A DNA stretch of 64,000 nucleotides from Bellilinea sp040754815 (GCA_040754815.1 JBFMBX010000002.1:62001-126000); one strand, 5' to 3'. Positions 41,641 to 51,155 are shown, numbered from the stretch's first letter. The notes: generated by a model from the sequence alone, not told the origin. Numbers and translations are program-made.

Positions 41641-44133
41641 TCAATCCCCAGATGCAACCGTCAGGCGGTCTAAACGTACGGCAGTCAGTGCCGTTAGCGG
41701 AATACCCGTACTGCGCGCCAGCAAACCAACCCCCAGCGGCAGTTCTTCATCAACCTCCACGTGGACTTCAGCGCGCCAATTCGCTCCGCTCAACCGGGCG
41801 ACTTCACCCGCGTTCAGGCCAAAAGCGGCGGCCGTTTGCGGGTTCAGACGAATTGTTTTGCCTGCCAGCCGCTGATGAAGCAGGGTGGAGGTCAGTACTG
41901 TCGTGCCGCGGTCATACAGGCGGGTGACCGGAACCAGCAGAATTTCACCCTCCCCCGCGGTAATTGTCATACGCTGTGCCGTGCCGGCGGCCGCCGCAGG
42001 CTGAGCCGCCGGAATCAACGGCAGTTGCATGCCCAGACCCTGATGATTATCGTAAGCCGTGCCGCCGTAATACAAATCCGAGCGGCCGATGATCGGATAC
42101 TGCCGGGTCACTTCCGCAAGTTGGGTATAACTTAACCCGAAGTAAGCCGGCAATGTTTTTGCCAGCCGCGAGAACACCAGCGAGGCCGCCCGCCCTTCGA
42201 TATCCAGCCCCAGCGCCTTGCCAATGCCGGCAGCCACTGCAAAATCCGGACGGGTCTGCGGGCGAGGCGGCAGGGCAGGATAATAGCGCTGTACACGCCG
42301 TTCACCGGAGGTAAGTGTGCCTTCGCGTTCGGTAAAAGCCTGCACCGGCAGCACCAGATCGGCACGCCTTGCCGTTTCGGTCATGAATAATTCCTGAACA
42401 ATGACAAATCCGGCTTCATCCAGCGCCTGCGCCAGCAAGGGGTCATCACCGGCCGGGTCGGCTGCTGCAATCAGGGCTACTTCTGCGCTGCGCAGGGCAG
42501 CCGGCAGATCTTCCAGTGGGCGAAAACCGGCATCCCACGCACCCTGATCGTTGGCACGCTGCCAGACGGCCAGCAGGCCGTTGTTGATCTCACCCACCCT
42601 ACCGTGCGCACTGACCACAGCGGCTGCCGTTCCGGCCAGTTGACGAGATTGTGCCAGCCCGATGCCCTCGCTGCCGTAAACCACAACCACGTTCTCAGCC
42701 GATTGCAGATCCTGCACCGCCACCCGATAACTTTCTGGAATCTGTGCGCCGGGCAGGAAGGCCGCCAGCGCCTGAATTTCCTCTCCGTAAGCATAGCGCA
42801 GGGTATGTCTGGCAAATTTATCCAGCCTGGTTGAGCGCGGGTTCAGCACAATCAGACGGGCGCCTCGTTGAGCGGCCGCCTTTATGCGTAACCACCATAA
42901 GGGGGCTTCCTCGTGTAAATCACTGGCAACAACCAGAATTGCCGTTTCTCCGCCCATGCTGCCGAAATTGCTGCCGGGCGCCAACCCGTAACTGGCGGTC
43001 AGGTCGCCCCCCGCCATATCACTATACAGAACGGTTTGTCCGTTGTGCGCCAGCGTCAATTCGCGCAGGTTGAACAAATCCTCATTGGAGAGACGGCCGC
43101 CCGCCAGCGTCAGCAGTTTACTGCTGGCACGAATTTTCTCGGCAGCCAACATGAAAGCACCCTCCCAGGTAATTTCCTCAAAACCATCGCCTTTGCGCAC
43201 CAGAGGGTTGGTCAAACGCTGCGAACTTTCGGTGTAATGATAGGCGAAGCGGCCCTTATCGCAAATCCAGATTTCGTTGACCTGCTCATTCTGCCGCGGC
43301 ATAATGCGTTTGATGACCGGATTACCGCCGGCGCGTGCCTCGCGGCGGGTGTTTAAGGTCAGGTTACAGCCCACCGGGCAGTGCTGACAAATCGAAGCCG
43401 AGGCTTTCAATTCCCACGGCCGCGCGCCAAAGCGGAAATCGGCGGTAGTCAGCGCACCCACCGGGCAGATATCGGTAGTGTTACCGGAGAAGATCGAATC
43501 GAAACCCGGCTCGGAGTACGTAACAATTTCCAGCCGTCTCCCGCGGTTGTAAAAGCCGATCACCGGGTCATCGGCAATCACATCCTGAAAACGTACACAG
43601 CGTGAGCACTGGATGCATCGCTCACGGTCAAGGTAAACCAGTTCACCCAGCGGCACATGCTTGGCAAGGTGAATCTTGTCATCGTAAAGAAAACGCGACT
43701 GCCCCGGCCCGAAGCGGATGGTCAGATTCTGCAAGGGACATTCGCCGCCTTTGTCGCAAATCGGGCAGTCGAGCGGGTGAGAAGTGAGGATAAACTCCAG
43801 CACTTCCCGCCGCGCATCCTCCACCACTTTGGTTTGGGTGCGCACCACCATCCCCTCCGAAACGGGTGTGGTGCAGGCTGTTTCCAGTTTTGGTCCAAAC
43901 TGAATGCGCGGTTTCCCGTTTTCATCCAGCAGCACCTCACCTGTGCCGCGGTCCACCATCGGACGCCCGATCTCCACCAGACACATGCGGCACATACCGA
44001 CCGGTTCCATCTTGGGATGATAGCAAAACACCGGAATATCATTCCCAATTTGTTTGGCAGCATCCACCACCAACGTGCCGGCCGGCACAGTAACCTGTTG
44101 ATCGTCAATCGTCAGCGTAACCAGTTTGGTCAT
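41641..44133 (-). CDS. nuoG: NADH-quinone oxidoreductase subunit G
   Basis: An 830-residue iron-sulfur subunit. The N-terminal [2Fe-2S] domain (CYHPKMEPVGMCRMCLVEI) is followed by the His-Cys3 cluster (HPLDCPICDKGGECPLQ), the ferredoxin motif CIQCSRC and a molybdopterin-oxidoreductase-like domain opened by CQHCPVGC with a fourth Cys 34 residues later, so an N7-type extra cluster is likely. The C-terminal half is a degenerate formate-dehydrogenase-like fold. It overlaps nuoF by 4 bp and carries electrons from NuoE/F to NuoI. Confidence 0.95.
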   Translation of the reverse strand: MTKLVTLTIDDQQVTVPAGTLVVDAAKQIGNDIPVFCYHPKMEPVGMCRMCLVEIGRPMVDRGTGEVLLDENGKPRIQFGPKLETACTTPVSEGMVVRTQTKVVEDARREVLEFILTSHPLDCPICDKGGECPLQNLTIRFGPGQSRFLYDDKIHLAKHVPLGELVYLDRERCIQCSRCVRFQDVIADDPVIGFYNRGRRLEIVTYSEPGFDSIFSGNTTDICPVGALTTADFRFGARPWELKASASICQHCPVGCNLTLNTRREARAGGNPVIKRIMPRQNEQVNEIWICDKGRFAYHYTESSQRLTNPLVRKGDGFEEITWEGAFMLAAEKIRASSKLLTLAGGRLSNEDLFNLRELTLAHNGQTVLYSDMAGGDLTASYGLAPGSNFGSMGGETAILVVASDLHEEAPLWWLRIKAAAQRGARLIVLNPRSTRLDKFARHTLRYAYGEEIQALAAFLPGAQIPESYRVAVQDLQSAENVVVVYGSEGIGLAQSRQLAGTAAAVVSAHGRVGEINNGLLAVWQRANDQGAWDAGFRPLEDLPAALRSAEVALIAAADPAGDDPLLAQALDEAGFVIVQELFMTETARRADLVLPVQAFTEREGTLTSGERRVQRYYPALPPRPQTRPDFAVAAGIGKALGLDIEGRAASLVFSRLAKTLPAYFGLSYTQLAEVTRQYPIIGRSDLYYGGTAYDNHQGLGMQLPLIPAAQPAAAAGTAQRMTITAGEGEILLVPVTRLYDRGTTVLTSTLLHQRLAGKTIRLNPQTAAAFGLNAGEVARLSGANWRAEVHVEVDEELPLGVGLLARSTGIPLTALTAVRLDRLTVASGD

Positions 44134-45401
44134 GATTCAACCTCTAGGGACGGTGCAGCCACTTTTTGCAGATAATCGCTGCGGAATTTTTGGATCGAAG
44201 ATAACACCGGCAGAATGGAAAACTCGCCCAGCGCGCACAGGCATTTGCCCTGCATCTGACCGGCCACCGCTTGCAGCAGTTCCACATCCGCCTCGGCAGC
44301 TTTACCCTCCACAATGCGGTCGAGGATATGAGTCATCCAGTAAGTGCCTTCGCGGCAGGGTGTGCACTTGCCGCACGATTCATGCTTGAAGAAGTGGGTG
44401 GTTTTTTGTGCCAGCCAGGCCATATTAACCGTTTCGTCCAGCACAATCACCGAAGCCGAACCGAGCGAAGCGCCCAGCCCAACCAGCGATTCATAGTCCA
44501 TGGGTGTATCCAACACCTGTTCATCCGCCGCAATCAGGCTGGATGAGGCTCCCGCCGACATGATCGCCTTGATGCGGCGCCCTCCGGGTATGCCGCCGCC
44601 GTGATTGAAAATCAGTTCTCGGAAGGTAGTGCCCAGCGGCAGTTCGTAATTGCCGGGCCGGTTGACATGCCCCGAAAGACTGAAAACCTTTACCCCCGGA
44701 CTTTTATCCGTGCCAAAATCGCGATACCAGGCTGCCCCGTTTTGAATGATGGGGGGAACATTTGCCAGCGTTTCGACATTATTAATGACCGTCGGGCGTG
44801 CGTACAAACCGGCTACCGCCGGGAAGGGCGGACGCAGGCGCGGTTGCCCCAATTTTCCTTCCAAAGATTCGAGCAGCGCTGTTTCTTCCCCGCATATATA
44901 CGCCCCGGCGCCCATGTGGGTATACAGACGCAGGCTGTAATTTGTTCCAAAAATGCCCTCACCCAACAGACCGGCGTCTTCCAGTTCGGCTATTTTCTGA
45001 TCGAGCAATTTGCCGATGTGCCAGTACTCACCGCGCAGATAGATATAGGCCGCATTGGCCTGAATGGCAAAGGCGGCAATCATCAACCCTTCCAGAAACT
45101 GGAAGGGATTATTTTCCATGATTTCCCGGTCTTTAAAGGTACCCGGTTCCGATTCATCCGCGTTAGCAACCACATAATGCGGCCAGATGGTATTGGGACA
45201 GAACGACCACTTCAAACCGGTGGGGAAGCCTGCACCACCCCGGCCACGCAGGCCCGAGTCTTTGACAATCTGAATAACCTCTGCCGGCTGAAGGGAAGTA
45301 ACCGCCTTGCGGAAAGCCTCAAAACCGCCGTGCTGACGGTACACCTCCAATCGGTCAAGATTGGGAATATCGCGATGACGCAGGAGAATGTGGCCGTTCA
45401 T
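44130..45401 (-). CDS. nuoF: NADH-quinone oxidoreductase subunit F (NADH/FMN-binding)
   Basis: A 423-residue subunit where NADH reduces FMN. The NADH/FMN loop GLRGRGGAGFPTGLKW and the ANADESEPGTFKDR segment are intact; the C-terminal CGKCTPCREG motif with a later Cys (LCALGEF) binds cluster N3. Its presence with NuoE and NuoG shows a full NADH-input module rather than the 11-subunit form without it. It overlaps its neighbours on both sides by 4 bp. Confidence 0.97.
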   Translation of the reverse strand: MNGHILLRHRDIPNLDRLEVYRQHGGFEAFRKAVTSLQPAEVIQIVKDSGLRGRGGAGFPTGLKWSFCPNTIWPHYVVANADESEPGTFKDREIMENNPFQFLEGLMIAAFAIQANAAYIYLRGEYWHIGKLLDQKIAELEDAGLLGEGIFGTNYSLRLYTHMGAGAYICGEETALLESLEGKLGQPRLRPPFPAVAGLYARPTVINNVETLANVPPIIQNGAAWYRDFGTDKSPGVKVFSLSGHVNRPGNYELPLGTTFRELIFNHGGGIPGGRRIKAIMSAGASSSLIAADEQVLDTPMDYESLVGLGASLGSASVIVLDETVNMAWLAQKTTHFFKHESCGKCTPCREGTYWMTHILDRIVEGKAAEADVELLQAVAGQMQGKCLCALGEFSILPVLSSIQKFRSDYLQKVAAPSLEVES

Positions 45402-45919
45402 GCTTCTTCTCCTTTCGCTGCTCTGGCATGTTCGCGGAGCGCATCAATCACAGCCAGCGCAGTTTCTACCGTCTGGTTTTCATGAAAAACAATCTCTCCA
45501 TCGCCCTGCACCTGAAAGACCGGTGCGCGATGGCAGGCGCCAATGCACTTCACCTCTTCGAGGTGGAAGAGACCATCCGGGGTGGTTTCTCCAACACCGA
45601 TGCCCAATTTTTCGCTCAACTGGCGGAGGAAATCCTCCGCTCCTCGCAGGGCACAGGGCAGATCCGTACACACCTGAATGTGGTAGCGCCCCAGCGGCCG
45701 GTCATAATACAGCGTGTAAAAACCGACAATCGAGGCCACGTCGGTGATCGAAATCTCGCAGATTTCGGCAATATCGCGCAAATCCTGGGCGCGGATATAG
45801 CCCTCCGCCCGCTGGGCAAGGTGCAGAAGCGGCATCACCGCCGAGCGTTTTCGCTCGGGGGGATATTTTGCCAGAATGCGCTCAACTTCTTCGGGATATT
45901 GGGCTCGTAAAGCGTTCAA
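45398..45919 (-). CDS. nuoE: NADH-quinone oxidoreductase subunit E ([2Fe-2S])
   Basis: A 173-residue thioredoxin-fold subunit that binds cluster N1a. The ligands lie in CTDLPCALRGAE and CIGACHRAP, with the typical spacing. The N-terminal helical bundle (LRAQYPEEVERILAKYPPERKRSAVMPLLHLAQ) is complete. It partners NuoF in the NADH-oxidising tip. The start overlaps nuoD and the end overlaps nuoF by 4 bp each. Confidence 0.96.
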   Translation of the reverse strand: MNALRAQYPEEVERILAKYPPERKRSAVMPLLHLAQRAEGYIRAQDLRDIAEICEISITDVASIVGFYTLYYDRPLGRYHIQVCTDLPCALRGAEDFLRQLSEKLGIGVGETTPDGLFHLEEVKCIGACHRAPVFQVQGDGEIVFHENQTVETALAVIDALREHARAAKGEEA

Positions 45920-47145
45920 CGGTCAGCATCTCCCAAAACAATATCAATACTGCCGATGATCCCCACCAGATCGGCAATGAAGTGGTTACGGGTGAGAATC
46001 GGCATGGCTTGCAGATTGGCAAAAGAGGGGGTGTTGTAATGTACCCGGTAAGGTTTGGGGCCGCCATCCCCTTCCAGATACACACCCAGTTCGCCGCGCG
46101 GCCCTTCGGTGGCGGCATAAACGTACTCTTTGGGGGCCGGGAAGCCCTCCGTCCACAGTTTGAAGTGGTGGATGAGCGCTTCCATACTCACCCCCAGTTC
46201 CGAGCGCGGCGGGGGAACGAATTTGCGGTTATTGCTGCGAACCGGACCATAGGGCAAACGGTCGAGCGCCTGCCGGATAATGCGTACTGACTGGCGCATT
46301 TCCTCAACGCGGACTCGATAGCGTCCATATACATCACCGGTTGTAGCGGTAGGCACTTCAAAGTCATACTGTTCATAACCGCTGTAAGGGCGAACCTTAC
46401 GCAGGTCGTAAGGGATACCGGTGGCGCGGATAACCGGGCCGCTCAACCCCCAACGCTTGCAGTCTTCGGAAGAAATCACACCTATCCCCTGCGTGCGCTC
46501 AAGGAACAGCATGTTGGTGGTCAGCATGGATTCGTACTCATCAATACGCGCCGGCATGATCTCCACGATATGGCGCACGGCAGCCTCAAACTCGGGTGGC
46601 ACATCCCGCCACACCCCGCCGGGGCGGATGTAGGTGGTCATCATGCGCTGGCCGGAGATCATCTCAAAAACATCCAGAATCAACTCGCGCTCGCGCATGC
46701 AGTAAAGGAATACCGACATGGCAGCCAGATCCAGCGAACTGGTGCCCAGCCACAGCAAGTGCGAAGAAATCCTTTGCAGCTCCGCCAGAATGACGCGCAG
46801 TGCCTGCGCACGGGGTGGCACATCCAACCCGACCAGTTTTTCCACCGCCAGACAGTAAGTCAGGTTGTTGCCCATGTTGTTCATGTAATCAATGCGGTCG
46901 GTCATCACCTCGGCCTGCTGGTAGGTTTTGGCCTCCATGTTCTTTTCGATACCGGTATGTAAAAAGCCGATATCAGGAACGCAGTTGACCACAATTTCGC
47001 CATCCAGCTCCAGCAGCAGGCGCAGCACACCGTGCGTGCTGGGGTGCTGAGGCCCCATGTTAAGCAGCATTGTTTCGCCGGCCAGCGCGCGTTCGCTGAC
47101 CAGATGCCGCAGTTCATCTACCGTTACGGGTCGCAAATCGGTCAT
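45916..47145 (-). CDS. nuoD: NADH-quinone oxidoreductase subunit D
   Basis: A 409-residue 49-kDa-type subunit that helps form the quinone site. Conserved parts are MLLNMGPQHPSTHGVLRLLLELDGE (the quinone-site His), the ERTQGIGVIS region and the C-terminal FIADLVGIIGSIDIVLGDADR. The ATG at 47145 has GGAGG six bases upstream and was preferred over in-frame codons inside nuoC. NuoC and NuoD are separate genes here, not fused as in E. coli. Confidence 0.96.
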   Translation of the reverse strand: MTDLRPVTVDELRHLVSERALAGETMLLNMGPQHPSTHGVLRLLLELDGEIVVNCVPDIGFLHTGIEKNMEAKTYQQAEVMTDRIDYMNNMGNNLTYCLAVEKLVGLDVPPRAQALRVILAELQRISSHLLWLGTSSLDLAAMSVFLYCMRERELILDVFEMISGQRMMTTYIRPGGVWRDVPPEFEAAVRHIVEIMPARIDEYESMLTTNMLFLERTQGIGVISSEDCKRWGLSGPVIRATGIPYDLRKVRPYSGYEQYDFEVPTATTGDVYGRYRVRVEEMRQSVRIIRQALDRLPYGPVRSNNRKFVPPPRSELGVSMEALIHHFKLWTEGFPAPKEYVYAATEGPRGELGVYLEGDGGPKPYRVHYNTPSFANLQAMPILTRNHFIADLVGIIGSIDIVLGDADR

Positions 47146-47158
47146 GGTTGCCTCCGCT

Positions 47159-47671
47159 TCACTCTTTTGCATACGGCTTGCGCCGGTCAATCTCTTCGTG
47201 GTTGAACGAGAACTGCGGCTCTTCGTAGCCCAGCGGGTAATCCTTACGCAGCGGGTGACCCTGCCAGTCGTACGGCATCAAAATCCGGCGCAGGTCGGAA
47301 TGCCCGTCAAAGGTGATTCCGAACATGTCCCAAATTTCACGTTCTTTCCAGTTCGCGTTGGGGAAGATACCCTCGATGGTATCAATGTGCGGGGCATTGC
47401 CGTCCAATGGCACGCGCAGGCGCAGGAGAAGATTGTGGTTCATCGAATAAAACTGGTAAACCACATGAAAGCGCGGCGTCTGTTCGGGCCAGTAATCCAC
47501 GGCGGTGGCATCAATTAAAACATCGAAGCCGTACTCATCCCGCAAAGATTGCACGGCTTCCAGAAGATGTTCCCGGCTGAGAATCAGGGTGGTTTCACCG
47601 GCGTAACGATGCAAGCCGGCATTGAACCGTTCCTGAAAGTCTTTTACCACTTTTTCAAGATGTTCACTCAT
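47159..47671 (-). CDS. nuoC: NADH-quinone oxidoreductase subunit C
   Basis: A 170-residue 30-kDa-type subunit of the peripheral arm. It contains the signature NWKEREIWDMFGITFDGHSDLRRILMPYDWQGHPLRKDYPLG. It has no cofactor and forms part of the scaffold with NuoD. GGAG lies before its ATG. The gap to nuoB is about 77 bp, the longest in the upstream half of the operon, and shows no terminator. Confidence 0.96.
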   Translation of the reverse strand: MSEHLEKVVKDFQERFNAGLHRYAGETTLILSREHLLEAVQSLRDEYGFDVLIDATAVDYWPEQTPRFHVVYQFYSMNHNLLLRLRVPLDGNAPHIDTIEGIFPNANWKEREIWDMFGITFDGHSDLRRILMPYDWQGHPLRKDYPLGYEEPQFSFNHEEIDRRKPYAKE

Positions 47672-47748
47672 CCGTTACTCCATCCAGCTTGTTCCAAAAA
47701 TCACATATTGTGGAGAAAATCCAGCTTGCCTTGCACAGATAAACAGGG

Positions 47749-48231
47749 TCATGCCCAATCTTTCAACTTTTCGCGTTTGACCTTTTCGTGCAGGGTCATC
47801 ACGCCGTGAATCAATCCCTCCGGGCGAGGCGGACACCCAGCCACATATACATCCACCGGCACCACCTCATCCACGCCCTGCACAATGGCGTAGTTGTTGA
47901 ATACTCCGCCGCATGAGGCGCAGTCGCCCATGGCAATGACCCACTTGGGATCGGGCATTTGATCGTATAACTGGCGCAGTACCGGCGCCATCTTGCGCGA
48001 TACGCGCCCGGCCACAATCATCAAGTCAGACTGGCGCGGGCTGGCACGCATCAGTTCCATGCCAAAACGGCTCATGTCATAAGCCGAGGCTTGCGCCGCC
48101 ATCATCTCAATGGCGCAGCACGCCAGCCCAAACAGCATCGGCCACATCGAATTGGTGCGCGCCCAGTTGACCACCTGTTCCAGCGTGGTAGTTACAACCC
48201 CTAAATTGCCGGTTTTCTGCTCTAATCCCAT
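47749..48231 (-). CDS. nuoB: NADH-quinone oxidoreductase subunit B ([4Fe-4S] N2)
   Basis: A ~160-residue PSST-type subunit carrying cluster N2, the electron donor to quinone. The ligands are seen in LACCAIEMM, GDCASCGG and GCPPRPEGL. The ATG at 48231 (GLEQKTGNLG) follows AGGAG and overlaps the nuoA stop by 10 bp; an in-frame codon seven residues upstream is less likely. Confidence 0.96.
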   Translation of the reverse strand: MGLEQKTGNLGVVTTTLEQVVNWARTNSMWPMLFGLACCAIEMMAAQASAYDMSRFGMELMRASPRQSDLMIVAGRVSRKMAPVLRQLYDQMPDPKWVIAMGDCASCGGVFNNYAIVQGVDEVVPVDVYVAGCPPRPEGLIHGVMTLHEKVKREKLKDWA

Positions 48232-48578
48232 TCCAGTGCTCCTTTCTTCCACGCATACAAATGCGCCACCTCTAAAACCACCAGAAACACCAGCATCCCG
48301 AGCAGGCCAAGCGTCCCCAGTTGACGCAGCACTACCGCCCAGGACACCACAAAGATGACTTCAATATCAAACAAAATGAAAAGAACCGCAATGAGATAAT
48401 AGCGAATGGACATACGCCGGCGGCCGGGGCCGTAGGGCACCATCCCCGATTCGTAGGGGGCCATTTTTCGCGGAGTTGGACGGCGCGGCCCAAACAAAAC
48501 ACCCAGCAAAACCACAATAAAACCTATCAAAATGGCAAGCGCAAGGATGACCAGCAGAGGAAGGTAATCTTGAAACAT
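48222..48578 (-). CDS. nuoA: NADH-quinone oxidoreductase subunit A
   Basis: A 118-residue membrane subunit with three transmembrane helices; the first loop carries KMAPYESGMVPYGPGRRRMSIRYYLIAVLFILFDIEVIFV, the NuoA signature. It is the first gene of the complex I operon. The ATG at 48578 was chosen because it gives the usual N-terminus (MFQDYLPLLVIL) and lies about 40 bp after the palindrome/-10 region; the longer reading frame would begin inside that site. Confidence 0.95.
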   Translation of the reverse strand: MFQDYLPLLVILALAILIGFIVVLLGVLFGPRRPTPRKMAPYESGMVPYGPGRRRMSIRYYLIAVLFILFDIEVIFVVSWAVVLRQLGTLGLLGMLVFLVVLEVAHLYAWKKGALEWD

Positions 48579-48616
48579 GATCGCCCTTTCAATTTGCACA
48601 AATATAGTCCAATTTG

Positions 48617-48641
48617 CCATTTGTGAGTATATCACAAATGG
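48617..48641 (-). promoter_or_regulatory. Palindromic operator over the probable nuo promoter
   Basis: A perfect inverted repeat with 10-bp arms (CCATTTGTGA / TCACAAATGG) around a 5-bp centre. On the minus strand the centre forms TATACT, a good -10, with TTGCCA 19 bp upstream as a weak -35. The nuoA start is about 40 bp downstream. It resembles a CRP/FNR half-site pair (TGTGA/TCACA), but with 5 rather than 6 bases between. Confidence 0.65.
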
Positions 48642-48757
48642 AAACGCTGGTGGCAAATTTCACAAGGAATAAAAGCAAACAAGCAGGAAGGAAAATACTT
48701 CCCTATTTTACTTTCTTTTTTAAATTATGCAATAAAGATGTCTATACTTTTATGGGG

Positions 48758-49975
48758 TTACTCTACTTTCAGATGCTGGATTAAATCTGCCACTGCTCGT
48801 GCGGTTTCGACAATCCTGCGTGGCTCGATGAGAGCCGGTGTATCCAACGCAGTATGGACGATGGAGTGCATCAGTTCGCCCATCTTTTCGGAGGTAAACG
48901 CTACTGCCGGGACGCCGTTAAATAAAAACAGGCTGTGGTCACTTTGCACCCAACTCTCCCCCTCCATCAGCCCCTCAAACTGACCAAACCGCCCCCGAAT
49001 CAGAGCATCTAACGCCTCCGGCAGTTGATACAGCGAGTATGCCGTCCGCCCTTCACGGAAACCGACCAGATCAAAATTCACTCCTAGGCCAATTTCGGAG
49101 AAGCATCCCTGATTTTCGTTCAGCCAGGCCACTTCGCCGGGGTTGGAGTAGTAATCCTCCCCGTTGAGCGCCGTCAGTTCAACCGACCAGTCCAAATTCT
49201 TGCCGCGCAGCATTTCCGCCAGCAGCAGCAGGATTGCCACGCCGCTGGCATTATCCAGCGCGCCGGGTGTGCCAATTTTCGCATCGAAATGAGCAAAACA
49301 CACCACTCTGCAGCTGCTTTTACCGGCTAACACCGCCCGGATATTGCAGCCCTGCGAAGGAATACGCCGCGCGCGGATTTCCAACTCAATCGGTTTTCCG
49401 GTCATCTCTGCCAGTTTTTCTCCCGCTTTATCGGTCATATAGACGGAAGGAATATCAAAATCCCCATCTTCGATCAGTGGAAACGGGTACACACCGCCCG
49501 CCACCTGGGGATCTTTTCCGGTAGCCGCAATAATCGCCAGAGGTGCTTTTTGCTCCAGCAGATTTATCCAGTGCTGGTGCAGTTCGTTTTGATAAAAGGG
49601 AAAATTTTTTGGCGTCCATTGTTCACGGGTCAGTTCGCCGTGCAATAACACAACCTTTCCCGCCAGTGATTGACTTTCCAGTTCCTCTGTACTGCCTGCG
49701 CAGATCAGCGGTGCAGTCCAGTGTCCCCCCCGGCTGTAAGGACTGACCTGCGCTGGGAACTCAATCCCTCCCACCTTCAAACGACAACCTTCTTCCTTCC
49801 AATCCACACAATTAAAGCGAGAAGTGTGCACCTGCCAACCAAGGGCAGTAAAAGTGCGATTGATAAACTCCGCTGCCCGCCTGTTGCCATCGCTGCCCAC
49901 GCTCCGCCCTGCCGTTTCCTTACATAAAAAATTCAAGTGTTCGTTGACCCGTCTTTCCCACTTTTGCATATCCAT
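48758..49975 (-). CDS. M28-family metallopeptidase
   Basis: A 405-residue zinc peptidase with no signal peptide. The first ~190 residues include a PA-like insert; the catalytic domain shows AHFDAKIGTPGALDNASGVA (His and Asp ligands and bridging Asp), NGEDYY (Glu base/ligand), NFDLVG and the late His in MHSIVHTALDT. The family includes aminopeptidases and glutaminyl cyclases. The ATG at 49975, with GGAGAG nine bases upstream, was chosen over codons 8 residues earlier. It lies 98 bp from the divergent promoter region and is not coupled to nuo. Confidence 0.88.
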   Translation of the reverse strand: MDMQKWERRVNEHLNFLCKETAGRSVGSDGNRRAAEFINRTFTALGWQVHTSRFNCVDWKEEGCRLKVGGIEFPAQVSPYSRGGHWTAPLICAGSTEELESQSLAGKVVLLHGELTREQWTPKNFPFYQNELHQHWINLLEQKAPLAIIAATGKDPQVAGGVYPFPLIEDGDFDIPSVYMTDKAGEKLAEMTGKPIELEIRARRIPSQGCNIRAVLAGKSSCRVVCFAHFDAKIGTPGALDNASGVAILLLLAEMLRGKNLDWSVELTALNGEDYYSNPGEVAWLNENQGCFSEIGLGVNFDLVGFREGRTAYSLYQLPEALDALIRGRFGQFEGLMEGESWVQSDHSLFLFNGVPAVAFTSEKMGELMHSIVHTALDTPALIEPRRIVETARAVADLIQHLKVE

Positions 49976-49997
49976 TGAAATTTCTCTCCGCATCCCC

Positions 49998-50026
49998 AAA
50001 ATAGTAGTTCTGATGAAAATTGTAAA
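49998..50026 (-). promoter_or_regulatory. Probable promoter of the M28 peptidase gene
   Basis: On the minus strand TTTACA (50021-50026) and TATTTT (49998-50003) with 17-bp spacing, about 22 bp before the chosen start codon. Confidence 0.5.
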
Positions 50027-50102
50027 CCCGAAGAATCGGATATACTTCCTGCATGAGGATGATTATCATACTGCCTGAAAGTTGTAATTATTCAAACAGA
50101 AA

Positions 50103-51155
50103 ATGAAAAATAACCTGCGCCGTTTGGATCAATCGTTGCTACGCCGCTGGCGTGCTTCATGGCGCGATACGCTGGTGCTGCTGCGGCAATTTCGTACACC
50201 CTTGCTGATTTTTGGAGCAGCCTTATTAGGTGCCGGCGCACTCTATCAGCATCTGGCGGCGCGTTTTGCAGAACCGGTGGATGGCTACATCGCCGCGGTG
50301 TATTTAATGCTTACGGTTGCCTTTCTGCAACCCACCGGAGAATTTCCACATCACCCCGTTTTGCAGGCATTTTATTTCATCATGCCGGTGATCGGCGTGC
50401 TGACTCTGGCTCAGGGTCTGGCTGATTTCGGAATCATGCTCTTCAACCGCCGCGCTCGCAGCAAGGAGTGGGAAATGGCAATCGCTTCGACTTTTTCCAA
50501 TCATATCATTCTGGTCGGTTTGGGACATCTTGGTTTTCGCGTCGTCGAAAAATTAAATCAGCTGGGTGAGGCGTTGGTCGTCATTGAATTGAACCCCTCC
50601 GCCGATCTGGTCAACACCATCCAGAAAATGGGCATTCCGGTCATTCAAGATGATGCCAGCCGGCCAACGGCATTGGAGGCCGCCGGTGTAACCCGCGCCC
50701 GTGCCATCGTACTGTGTACTCAAAACGACGCCTTGAACCTCAAAATTGCCGTCAAAGCCCGCAGTATGAACCCCAAAATTCAGGTAGTGGTGCGGATCTT
50801 CGATGATGACTTTGCCCAATCCCTTCAAGAGCAGTTTGGTTTCGTGGCCATGAGCGCTACGGCAATGGCTGCGCCGGCATTTGCGGCAGCGGCAGCGGGG
50901 GCCGACATCACCAACCCGATTACCATTGAGGGGCAGTCACTCAGTCTTGCCCGTCTGCGGGTCAGTCAAAGTTCAGTGCTGATTGGTAAAACTGTGGGTG
51001 AAGTGGAAAAAAAGTATGATATCAGCATCGTGCTGATTAAAGATCATCAATTACAGGATATGCACCCCCCTGCGGATCGAAAAATTCAGGCTAACCAGAC
51101 GCTGGTTGTGCTGGGCAGTCTTTCTCAGTTGAATCACTTTATTCACGATAGTTAG
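50103..51155 (+). CDS. Two-TM channel-like protein with TrkA-N/TrkA-C (RCK) domains, atypical pore
   Basis: A 350-residue membrane protein: two transmembrane helices (about residues 33-50 and 90-112) with a pore-loop-like segment between, then a RCK domain with the Rossmann motif ILVGLGHLGFRVVEKL and a C-terminal TrkA-C domain (about 275-350). The layout is that of a MthK-type K+ channel, but the filter TVGYG is missing: the loop reads LTVAFLQPTGEFP. It may conduct another ion or act as a regulator. The Ala-rich stretch at 258-272 joins the RCK and TrkA-C domains. Its end overlaps the converging gene by 4 bp. Confidence 0.82.
   Translation: MKNNLRRLDQSLLRRWRASWRDTLVLLRQFRTPLLIFGAALLGAGALYQHLAARFAEPVDGYIAAVYLMLTVAFLQPTGEFPHHPVLQAFYFIMPVIGVLTLAQGLADFGIMLFNRRARSKEWEMAIASTFSNHIILVGLGHLGFRVVEKLNQLGEALVVIELNPSADLVNTIQKMGIPVIQDDASRPTALEAAGVTRARAIVLCTQNDALNLKIAVKARSMNPKIQVVVRIFDDDFAQSLQEQFGFVAMSATAMAAPAFAAAAAGADITNPITIEGQSLSLARLRVSQSSVLIGKTVGEVEKKYDISIVLIKDHQLQDMHPPADRKIQANQTLVVLGSLSQLNHFIHDS

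Noticed and set aside
34165..48578. An unusual or alternative complex I (for example the 11-subunit form)
   Set aside because: All fourteen subunits including NuoE, NuoF and NuoG are present in standard order with intact cofactor motifs.
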